Part shown: positions 1 to 4,999 of the stretch, in pieces
Position numbering within the stretch: the stretch's first letter is position 1
Layout: each line of letters opens with the position of its first letter
Assembly: GCA_025774205.1 (NCBI GenBank)
Contig: JALGWK010000157.1
Location: 1-5,133 of the forward strand
DNA from: a bacterium
GTDB lineage: Bacteria > Blakebacterota > Blakebacteria > Blakebacterales > Blakebacteraceae
Length of the DNA stretch: 5,133 bases
Reading direction: 5' to 3'
The notes under the pieces: generated by a model
Told to the model about the DNA's origin: nothing
The model's database searches: none
What the model saw: only the letters and a program-made list of their open reading frames with translations
Program-made: the position numbers and the translations under genes

Positions 1-7
1 GAGGGGG
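1..7 (+). promoter_or_regulatory. Ribosome binding site of the cupin gene
   Basis: The first bases form a purine-rich GAGGGGG Shine-Dalgarno-like run. The GAGG core lies 7 nt before the ATG at 12 but only 4 nt before the in-frame GTG at 9. This spacing favours the ATG as the start. The promoter must lie left of the window. Confidence 0.6.
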
Positions 8-11
8 AGTG

Positions 12-380
12 ATGAGCGAACAGAACCACAGCGATCCGGGCAATAAAGAGAAACAGTCCGGCGGAATCCCGGCTGCAGAGCCGGTGACCCTGGCCGACCT
101 GGTTGACTACGCCCCCGGGGCGGTGGTGAGCAGGACCATCAAGAAGAGCAAAGAGGGGACCCTGACCGTCTTCGCCTTCGATGAGGGGGAAGAGCTGAGC
201 ACCCACTCCGCTCCCTTCGATGCCTACGTGCAGATCCTCGACGGGGAGGTGGAGATCACTGTCGGGGAGGATACAGTCCGGCCGGTTCCCGGTGAGACCG
301 TGCTGATGCCGGCCGATATCCCGCACGGCCTGCACGCTATCTCCCCCTTCAAAATGTTGCTGATCATGATCAGGGGATAG
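12..380 (+). CDS. Small single-domain cupin protein
   Basis: This 122-residue protein has one cupin beta-barrel of the Cupin_2 type and no signal peptide or membrane segment, so it is probably cytoplasmic. The first 25 residues are polar and look disordered. Cupin motif 1 runs from about G59 to G78 and has H65, but the usual second His of HxH is Ala (HSA). Motif 2 starts at G94 and has the PADIPH pattern with P100 and H105, and H108 follows. The THSAPFDA and PHxLxA arrangement matches a widespread family of stand-alone cupins of about 110 residues, known only as cupin domain-containing proteins. H65, H105 and perhaps D70 or H108 could bind a divalent metal (inference). The substrate is unknown; a sensor, isomerase or dioxygenase-like role cannot be separated by sequence. 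The ATG at 12 is preferred over the GTG at 9 because of Shine-Dalgarno spacing. A terminator lies 69 bp downstream, so transcription probably ends here. Confidence 0.9.
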   Translation: MSEQNHSDPGNKEKQSGGIPAAEPVTLADLVDYAPGAVVSRTIKKSKEGTLTVFAFDEGEELSTHSAPFDAYVQILDGEVEITVGEDTVRPVPGETVLMPADIPHGLHAISPFKMLLIMIRG

Positions 381-448
381 AAATCTCAGGGCAGAGTCGA
401 TACCGATCCGATCAGATCCGGGCCTGGTCCCACCGATAGTGAAAAGAG

Positions 449-484
449 AAAGCGGGTCCGGTCATGGCGACCGAACCCGCTTTT
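449..484. terminator. Bidirectional Rho-independent terminator
   Basis: A 15-bp stem with one internal mismatch (449-463 against 469-483) closes a 5-nt loop at 464-468. The stem core is AGCGGGT paired with ACCCGCT. On the + strand the stem ends in TTTT (481-484), which would stop transcripts of the cupin gene. On the - strand the hairpin is followed by a T-rich run (TTTCTCTTTTC), so it should also stop transcripts of the convergent carboxypeptidase gene ending at 551. It sits in the 170-bp gap between the two genes. I see no other gene in that gap. Confidence 0.85.
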
Positions 485-539
485 GCATGCTGTTCCCGCA
501 GTCAGGAATACTGCTGACAGGTTATCTCTGCGGCGTATC

Positions 540-552
540 GATCTGACAGATC
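540..552. repeat. Short dyad at the end of the carboxypeptidase gene
   Basis: GATCTG and CAGATC form a perfect 6-bp inverted repeat around one central base. The repeat overlaps the TGA stop codon (551-553) of the minus-strand carboxypeptidase. A stem with a 1-nt loop cannot fold well as drawn. It may be chance, or a minor protein-binding or RNA 3'-end element. Confidence 0.3.
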
Positions 553-2413
553 ACCGTCGCGGCAGTTCGATCTCCATGGAATGAACACCACCGCGGGTCG
601 AACCGATGCCGACAGTGATGGTGCGCTGACGGGCGTCCCCCACCTTGACGTACCAGGTTACCTCCCGCATCGGGGCGTAGTCCCTCATCATGGAGCCGTC
701 GAGCCAGCCCATGTTGACCCGGTTGACCGTCTCACGGGGAGTGTCCTGTTCGCCGCCGCCGCCCATCATGCCCATCCCCATGCCGCCGCGTCCGCGACCA
801 CCCATCATCGCGCGTCGCAGAGCATTGCCCTCTTCATCGACCAGACTCATCCCGGCCGGCAGGCGGAGTTCGGCGTAATCCTCACTCACGATGTGGATCT
901 GCTTCGCCATATCCAGAGCCGTGGGCAGCCGCCCCTCGTTGACGAACCGGGCGGTCACCTGGAAGACGTCATCGAGTCCCTCGATCTTTTTTACCGAGGT
1001 TCCCGATACCCGTGCCAGCGGCATCCACTCCATCTTCTTTACCGCCCAGAGGACGTTCTTCACAATTTCGTCCTCGAGCAGTCTCGGCGGGGGATTGCTG
1101 CGGATGAATTTCGGGTTCGTGCCGCCGACCTCAACCTCACCGAGGTCGGGGTGCTGCACCTTGGTCCACGGCTGGTTGCCGAAGGGGACGGGGGTCTCAT
1201 CGATCAGTCGCTGGCGTTCCTCCGCTGTGGACTCACCATCTCCGTCGTAGTCCATCCGGCCGCCATTCCACAGTTCGTCACCGTACCAGATCACGCCGTA
1301 GGCGAAGTAGCCGAAGTCGGGACTGTGACCGAAAAGGGGACGACCGCCGCCGTAGTCGCGGAAGACGTTCCCGGTCCGCTCATACCCGGTGATGTCACTA
1401 CCGACCCGGTCGTACTCCAGGTACCAGGCCTCGTCGGACGGGTGCATCAGCCGGTCATCGCCCATGCTGGGCGGACGGAGAAGCATCGGCACGGTGGTAT
1501 CGTAGGTCTCGACCGTGTTGATGTTGGGATGCTGCATCAGGTAGACGACGATGTTCCGAACTTCCGGTTCCGACAGCGGATAGTCTCCGGCCCCCCCCTG
1601 GGTGCGGCCGCGACCGGTGGCGTCATCCCTGGGCATGGGGCGCCAGTTGAAGGGGAAGTTCCGGTGGAGGTCGAGTCCGCCGGTGCCGTCCTCGTTGTAG
1701 CGGCCGTCCTTGTCGTTGTCGATCCCCTCTGAACCCATGTTGTAGAAGGGGCCGGTGTCATCGTCGCGCCGCATCCGCATTCCGTTCGCGGCCGTGTCAT
1801 CGAGTACGTACCGCCCCTCGGGGTCCTGCCAGCGCATCTGCCGGCTGTACCCGTCACCATCCAGATCCTCGGCCGGGTCCTCGTCCATCAGGCCGTCACC
1901 ATCGCTGTCGTACGGCCGGACAGTGGAGCGGAGACTCTCCGGGGAATTCAGGAAGAGGTCCGATCCGTCTGGATTCATCTTCGGGATGAGGTAGGCGACC
2001 TTGTTGTCGACGATATCGGTCACCACCGGATCCTTGTCGTAGTTCTCGCAGAGGTACTTGATGGTGTAGAGCACCGCCTCGGCCCCGGTTACTTCGCTCG
2101 AATGCCGGTTGCCGTCCGCCCAGTAGGCGGATTTGTCGGTATGAATGCCGGTAGCCCGGTTGGTGATGATCACGCCCTTGACCTCGGTTCCCAGATAGGA
2201 ACTCCCGATCGAGAAAGATTCGCAGATCTCGGGGTAGGTCCGGACGTAGTGGTCCATGAATGCGAGCGAAGCCTGGTAGTCATGGTAGCCGTCAAACGCC
2301 AGTACGGTACTCGATTTGGCCAGCGGATACTGTGCCTGGACCGCCGGCGGCGTGGCCGCGAGCACCATGATGAGAACCAGCGTTACGGTGAGAAGTCGGA
2401 CGGAACGGGTCAC
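551..2413 (-). CDS. Secreted M14-type zinc carboxypeptidase
   Basis: This 620-residue exported metallopeptidase is expected to remove C-terminal residues from peptides outside the cytoplasm. The start is the GTG at 2411-2413: a perfect AAGGAGG lies 5 nt upstream, inside the longer open frame that begins at 2428. It gives a classic Sec signal peptide (RSVR, a hydrophobic core, VQA cut near residue 27). The M14 domain has the zinc pair H104 and E107 (HSSE), the NPDG motif at 147-150, DLHRNF at 248-253 and a probable catalytic Glu, E428, in VEVGG. Acidic DxDxDG-type loops at about 169-191 and 232-243, and again at 388-395, look like calcium sites and are usual in this bacterial subfamily. Residues from about 465 to 620 form a beta-rich C-terminal domain with a Met/Gly-rich insert at 533-556. 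Oddities: Asp305 occupies the expected place of the third zinc-ligand His (YDTTVPMLLRPP), and DLHRNF replaces DLNRNF. Activity is therefore not certain. It follows the pseudouridine synthase gene on the same strand after 81 bp. Confidence 0.9.
   Translation of the reverse strand: MTRSVRLLTVTLVLIMVLAATPPAVQAQYPLAKSSTVLAFDGYHDYQASLAFMDHYVRTYPEICESFSIGSSYLGTEVKGVIITNRATGIHTDKSAYWADGNRHSSEVTGAEAVLYTIKYLCENYDKDPVVTDIVDNKVAYLIPKMNPDGSDLFLNSPESLRSTVRPYDSDGDGLMDEDPAEDLDGDGYSRQMRWQDPEGRYVLDDTAANGMRMRRDDDTGPFYNMGSEGIDNDKDGRYNEDGTGGLDLHRNFPFNWRPMPRDDATGRGRTQGGAGDYPLSEPEVRNIVVYLMQHPNINTVETYDTTVPMLLRPPSMGDDRLMHPSDEAWYLEYDRVGSDITGYERTGNVFRDYGGGRPLFGHSPDFGYFAYGVIWYGDELWNGGRMDYDGDGESTAEERQRLIDETPVPFGNQPWTKVQHPDLGEVEVGGTNPKFIRSNPPPRLLEDEIVKNVLWAVKKMEWMPLARVSGTSVKKIEGLDDVFQVTARFVNEGRLPTALDMAKQIHIVSEDYAELRLPAGMSLVDEEGNALRRAMMGGRGRGGMGMGMMGGGGEQDTPRETVNRVNMGWLDGSMMRDYAPMREVTWYVKVGDARQRTITVGIGSTRGGVHSMEIELPRR
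746..817 (-). other. Met/Gly-rich low-complexity segment of the carboxypeptidase
   Basis: Residues 533-556 of the M14 protein run from RRAMMGG through GGMGMGMMGGGG to EQD. The stretch has six Met residues and many Gly and Arg residues within 24 positions. It interrupts the C-terminal beta-domain and is probably a flexible exposed loop. Met clusters of this type bind Cu(I) or Ag(I) in some periplasmic proteins; applying that here is speculation. Simple slippage-prone GGN/ATG codon repeats could equally explain it. Confidence 0.7.
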
Positions 2414-2418
2414 AGGGT

Positions 2419-2425
2419 CCTCCTT
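2419..2425 (-). promoter_or_regulatory. Shine-Dalgarno site that fixes the carboxypeptidase start
   Basis: The minus strand reads AAGGAGG here, then ACCCT, then the GTG at 2413. This is a full match to the anti-Shine-Dalgarno complement at ideal 5-nt spacing. The alternative upstream GTG at 2428 would place this site inside the coding region and would add five charged or polar residues before the signal peptide. Confidence 0.85.
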
Positions 2426-2439
2426 CACTTCGGGTAGGA

Positions 2440-2470
2440 AGGTGCCCGCGATCGGATCGATGGGGCACCT
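2440..2470. repeat. Hairpin in the gap between pseudouridine synthase and carboxypeptidase genes
   Basis: AGGTGCCC (2440-2447) and GGGCACCT (2463-2470) form a perfect 8-bp inverted repeat. The 15-nt interior holds a second dyad, CGATC-G-GATCG. On the minus strand it lies 24 nt after the pseudouridine synthase stop and 14 nt before the carboxypeptidase Shine-Dalgarno site. No T-run follows it on either strand, so it is not a standard intrinsic terminator. It may be an mRNA stabilising or processing hairpin, an attenuator-like element or a repressor operator. I see no convincing -35/-10 pair for the carboxypeptidase in this gap, so partial read-through from the upstream gene is possible. Confidence 0.55.
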
Positions 2471-2494
2471 GTCATCTGATTACTGTTTCAATCC

Positions 2495-3568
2495 CTATTT
2501 CTGTTTCCGCTGCCTGGGTGGTCGCCACCCGTCGCGGAGGGTCTGAAGCAGGTCTTCCCGGATGACCGGCAGGACCGCTTTGAATTCGAGTGTTTTGCTC
2601 TTCCTGCTCGGATGCTGGACCACCAGCCGTTCCGCGTGCAGGAACGGGTATTCCAGCCCGAACTTGTCCTTGAAAGTCCGGTTGGTGGCCACGAAGCCAT
2701 AGCGATCGTCTCCGACGAGCGGATGGCCGATGGCCGAGAAGTGGGCCCGGATCTGGTGGGTGCGGCCGGTGTGCAGGATGATCTGGAGCAGCGACGCGAT
2801 CTCGAAGGTCTCCTTGACCTCGTATTCGCTCTCGGCGCTCTGACCGCGCCGTTTCGCCACGACCACCCGGGGCATGTCGCCCGCCTGGGCGTCGACCCGC
2901 CGCAAAGGATGCCTGATGGTGCCCGATTTGGACAGGATCACGCCCGAGACGAGTGCGAGGTAGTGTTTCGAGACTTCGCGGTTCCTGAACTGGGCGGTGA
3001 GGTTGCGCAGGGCAACAGCGGTCTTGGCGACCATCAGGACCCCGGAAGTCCCGATATCGAGACGATGGGGCAGAGCCGGTCGGAAGGTGTGCCCCCGTCC
3101 GACAGTGCCCAGATGTGTCCAGGCCCTCGTCAGCGCGGAATCACCTTTGGCTCCGCTGCCGCCGTGCGAGGGAAGCCCCGACGGCTTGTTGATAGCCAGG
3201 ATATGTTCATCCTCGTGGAGGATCTCGAGTTCATCTGATACAGGTCGGATCAGATTCAGCATTCCGCTCTCCTGCTCGATAAAGGATCGCACACTCGTGG
3301 CCGCGCGCTGATCCCGGATCTCGATACGCATCCCCGTCGCGAGTCGATCAGCTGGTTTTGTCCGCTCGCCATCGACAAGCACCCGACCGGTCCTGATAAG
3401 CTTGTGGACCAGACCATGAGGCGCGTCCGGAAGGAGCTTCCGGAGGAAGGCGTCAACGCGTTGCTCGGCGTCGTTCTCATCGATTATCAGGGTCTTCGTC
3501 ACGGTTCCGGAATCGGACAATTTAGGCAGAGGACCCGATAAAGTAAAGAAATTCGATGGCTCGCTCAT
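2495..3568 (-). CDS. RluA-family pseudouridine synthase with S4 domain
   Basis: This 357-residue cytoplasmic enzyme should isomerise uridine to pseudouridine in rRNA or tRNA. An N-terminal S4 RNA-binding domain covers about residues 25-88 (RVDAFLRK, then LIRTGRVLVDG). The catalytic domain follows: motif I INKPSGLPSH at 126-135, motif II HRLDIGTSG with catalytic Asp171, the KHYLALVSG strand at about 201-209, and motif III around LHTGRTHQIRAHF from residue 265 with GDDRYG ending near 291. The S4 plus RluA order and the length match RluC/RluD-type enzymes, which modify 23S rRNA. The target sites cannot be assigned, and HRLDIG differs from the common HRLDKD or HRLDRD. The ATG at 3568 is chosen because GGAGGGG precedes it, although 12 nt away. 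An in-frame GTG at 3604 has no Shine-Dalgarno site. Transcription starts in the gap shared with tatA and may continue into the carboxypeptidase gene. Confidence 0.93.
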   Translation of the reverse strand: MSEPSNFFTLSGPLPKLSDSGTVTKTLIIDENDAEQRVDAFLRKLLPDAPHGLVHKLIRTGRVLVDGERTKPADRLATGMRIEIRDQRAATSVRSFIEQESGMLNLIRPVSDELEILHEDEHILAINKPSGLPSHGGSGAKGDSALTRAWTHLGTVGRGHTFRPALPHRLDIGTSGVLMVAKTAVALRNLTAQFRNREVSKHYLALVSGVILSKSGTIRHPLRRVDAQAGDMPRVVVAKRRGQSAESEYEVKETFEIASLLQIILHTGRTHQIRAHFSAIGHPLVGDDRYGFVATNRTFKDKFGLEYPFLHAERLVVQHPSRKSKTLEFKAVLPVIREDLLQTLRDGWRPPRQRKQK

Positions 3569-3580
3569 AGAAGCGTGATT

Positions 3581-3587
3581 CCCCTCC
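3581..3587 (-). promoter_or_regulatory. Probable ribosome binding site of the pseudouridine synthase gene
   Basis: The minus strand reads GGAGGGG here, 12 nt before the ATG at 3568. The spacing is longer than ideal, so initiation may be modest. It is still the only Shine-Dalgarno-like run near the candidate starts and supports 3568 over the GTG at 3604. Confidence 0.5.
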
Positions 3588-3592
3588 GACCG

Positions 3593-3621
3593 TTGACAGT
3601 CCACCGTCAGGTACGTACTCT
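3593..3621 (+). promoter_or_regulatory. Candidate sigma-70-type promoter for tatA
   Basis: A perfect TTGACA -35 box (3593-3598) is followed after exactly 17 nt by TACTCT (3616-3621). TACTCT keeps the key T, A and final T of a -10 box. The transcript would begin near 3628 and carry a leader of about 65 nt before tatA. On the opposite strand CATAAT (3630 down to 3625) could be the -10 box of the divergent pseudouridine synthase gene, but no good -35 box is seen for it. If both are used, the two polymerases would compete for overlapping DNA. Confidence 0.5.
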
Positions 3622-3681
3622 GCGATTATGAAGTAACGAATCACCACGCTCGGTATCCCCCCCGGGGATGAATCCGCGCGG

Positions 3682-3688
3682 AAGGAGG
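3682..3688 (+). promoter_or_regulatory. Shine-Dalgarno site of tatA
   Basis: AAGGAGG lies 4 nt before the GTG at 3693 and 7 nt before a TTG at 3696. It anchors the start of the short TatA protein to one of these two adjacent codons. GTG is preferred as the stronger initiator; the choice changes the protein by one residue. Confidence 0.8.
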
Positions 3689-3692
3689 CCAC

Positions 3693-3974
3693 GTGTTGGG
3701 GCGTCTGGGACCACTCGAGATCATGGTAATCGTCGGTATTCTGGTCTTCCTCTTCGGAGCCAAGAAGATCCCCGAACTGGCCCGGGGGATGGGACTCGGT
3801 ATCAAGGAGTTCAAGAAGGGGCTGGAAGAGGGCGAATCGATCCTGAAGGATGCCGCCGAGAGCAAGACCGAATCGGCCGCCAGCGCTGACGGACCGGAGG
3901 AGAAGAAGGAAGAGAAGAAGGAAGAGAAGAAGGAAGACGGGATGCCGGATATTCCCGAGGGATTCGGGAACTAG
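3693..3974 (+). CDS. tatA: Sec-independent (twin-arginine) translocase protein TatA
   Basis: This 93-residue inner-membrane protein should oligomerise with TatC to form the pore that exports folded proteins with twin-arginine signals. It has the full TatA plan: a short N-terminus with GPLE at residues 6-9, one membrane helix at about 8-21, the hinge FGAKKIPEL at 21-29, an amphipathic helix continuing through GIKEFKKGL to about residue 45, and a charged soluble tail. Glu9 sits at the polar position seen in many TatA and TatB proteins; the short length favours TatA over TatB. The tail carries three in-frame EEKK units (69-80). No tatB or tatC is present in the window, so it is a stand-alone copy here. 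Start is GTG with a strong Shine-Dalgarno site. It is transcribed away from the pseudouridine synthase gene, and its TAG stop overlaps the stop of the convergent phosphatase gene. Confidence 0.95.
   Translation: MLGRLGPLEIMVIVGILVFLFGAKKIPELARGMGLGIKEFKKGLEEGESILKDAAESKTESAASADGPEEKKEEKKEEKKEDGMPDIPEGFGN
3897..3932 (+). repeat. Three 12-bp tandem repeats coding EEKK in tatA
   Basis: Three 12-bp units (GARGAGAAGAAG) encode [12 protein letters not shown] in the TatA tail. Units two and three are identical and the first differs by one base. The repeat lies inside a 42-nt all-purine run (3896-3937). The unit length is a multiple of three, so slippage would lengthen or shorten the tail without a frameshift. 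Confidence 0.9.
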
Positions 3975-4828
3975 GGCTCCAGATCGGCCAGCCCGTTCGG
4001 AGTGGCGGCCACGGCAAGCAGATCTTCGTGGATCGTCCCATTGGTCGCCACGATATCCCCTGAGGTCCACCACGCCTCCCCGCCGCCAAAGTCACTCACC
4101 GCTCCGCCGGCCTCACGGACCAGCAGCGCGCCGGCGGCAATATCCCAGACACTCAGTCCATATTCCCAGAATCCCTCGAGGCGTCCTGCCGCGGTCCAGG
4201 CCAGGTCGACGGCCGCCGCTCCGGCCCGTCTGATTCCCTGGCTGGCTGAAAACACACGGGTGAAGATGGTCAGGTACGACCGCATGATTTCCTTCCTGCG
4301 GAAGGGCCAGCCGGTGGCCAGCAGGCTCCGGTCGAGATCCTGTTCTTCCGAAACCGAGATCGGTTCCCCGTTGAGGGTGACGCCGAGTCCCTGTCCGGCG
4401 CTGTAACATTCGTCGAGGACCGGGATGAGGACGACCCCGGCCAGCAGCTCTCTCCCCCTGGCGGCAGCGACAGATACGGCAAAGATCGGGAAGCGGTGCA
4501 GGAAATTGGCGGTGCCGTCGAGCGGATCGACGATCCAGGTGAGGTAATCGGTGTCTGAAGGCCCCGACCGGGTGTCGGCGCTCTCCTCGGCGAGGTACCG
4601 GGCTCCGGGGGTGTGAGCGAGCAGGATCGAGCGGGCCAGTTCCTCTGAGGCCCGGTCGGTCTCCGATACCAGGTCGCCGGGATGCTTCTCTTCGTATCCC
4701 GATTTGGGCTGCCGCCAGGCCTCGAGCAGCAGGTCTCCGCACGCCCGGGCTGCCTCCTCGGCATACGACATCAGCTCGCGGGGGGTGGGGATTCCCGCCT
4801 GTTCCTGCTGTAACCGGTACTGTTCCAT
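3971..4828 (-). CDS. Inositol monophosphatase family phosphatase
   Basis: This 285-residue soluble Mg2+-dependent phosphatase belongs to the IMPase/SuhB superfamily, which hydrolyses small phosphate esters such as inositol phosphate, histidinol phosphate, PAP or fructose-1,6-bisphosphate. All metal and catalytic motifs are seen: DLVSETD at 52-58, AEES with the metal Glu at 81, [11 protein letters not shown] with D101 and D104, the [12 protein letters not shown] segment at about 200-211, and WDIAAGALL with D229 near the C-terminus. Length and motif order are normal, so it should be active. Which substrate it uses (SuhB, HisN or another) cannot be told, and no histidine or inositol genes flank it. 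The start is uncertain: ATG at 4828 and TTG at 4837 lack a clear Shine-Dalgarno site, and ATG at 4771 would begin right at the first conserved helix. It converges on tatA, and their stop codons interlock in CTAG. Confidence 0.93.
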   Translation of the reverse strand: MEQYRLQQEQAGIPTPRELMSYAEEAARACGDLLLEAWRQPKSGYEEKHPGDLVSETDRASEELARSILLAHTPGARYLAEESADTRSGPSDTDYLTWIVDPLDGTANFLHRFPIFAVSVAAARGRELLAGVVLIPVLDECYSAGQGLGVTLNGEPISVSEEQDLDRSLLATGWPFRRKEIMRSYLTIFTRVFSASQGIRRAGAAAVDLAWTAAGRLEGFWEYGLSVWDIAAGALLVREAGGAVSDFGGGEAWWTSGDIVATNGTIHEDLLAVAATPNGLADLEP

Positions 4829-4999
4829 TCCGGACAATGTAGTGTCGGCTGCGACGCGAGACAGGTACCATCGGAAACTCCGCTACTGCCGAAGTCACCC
4901 GTCAACTACCTTGCGACGCGATGACCATGGACCATGAGGCGTGATCCTGCCGGAGAGGCGCCGGCCGGTCCGTACCGTCATAACCGGGAATCAGCAGCC
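4829..4999. other. Divergent intergenic region between phosphatase and HAD genes
   Basis: This 171-bp gap must hold the promoters of both flanking genes. TTGACG on the minus strand (4905 down to 4900) is a possible -35 box for the phosphatase, but no good -10 box lies at the right distance. TGCGACGCGA occurs twice in direct orientation (4850-4859 and 4912-4921), 62 bp apart, and could be a paired binding site or chance. The right part is open in the HAD frame from ATG 4934, so the HAD gene may start there instead of 5000. No RNA gene or terminator is seen. Confidence 0.4.

Noticed and set aside
173-191. Loss of the second His in the cupin HxH motif as a sign of an inactive cupin
   Set aside because: The THSAPFDA pattern is, as far as I recall, the normal form of this stand-alone cupin family, so it is not a specific defect of this gene.
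400-420. Repeated GATCCG near the cupin gene end as an operator
   Set aside because: Only two short imperfect copies occur just before a terminator, not near a promoter. Chance is the simplest explanation.
581-1732. A 383-codon open frame on the plus strand opposite the carboxypeptidase
   Set aside because: It is wholly antisense to a clear M14 gene, has no Shine-Dalgarno site or recognisable domain, and its His/Val/Pro-rich composition is what the GC-rich complement of this gene would give.
1690-1920. DxDxDG acidic repeats of the carboxypeptidase as a novel calcium-binding fusion
   Set aside because: These loops between NPDG and DLNRNF are, to my knowledge, a usual feature of this bacterial M14 subfamily, so I describe them but do not claim novelty.
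2612-3238. A 208-codon plus-strand open frame opposite the pseudouridine synthase
   Set aside because: It is a shadow of a gene with complete catalytic motifs. It shows no domain, membrane segment or ribosome site of its own.
3522-4073. A minus-strand frame across tatA with a Leu-rich FLLLFLLLF stretch resembling a membrane helix
   Set aside because: The Leu/Phe run is only the reverse complement of the EEKK purine repeat in tatA, and the frame crosses several genes without a start signal.
4113-4898. A 261-codon minus-strand open frame overlapping the phosphatase in another frame
   Set aside because: The phosphatase frame has every IMPase motif. This frame is Arg/Pro/Gly-rich without motifs, which is typical of a GC-rich out-of-frame read.
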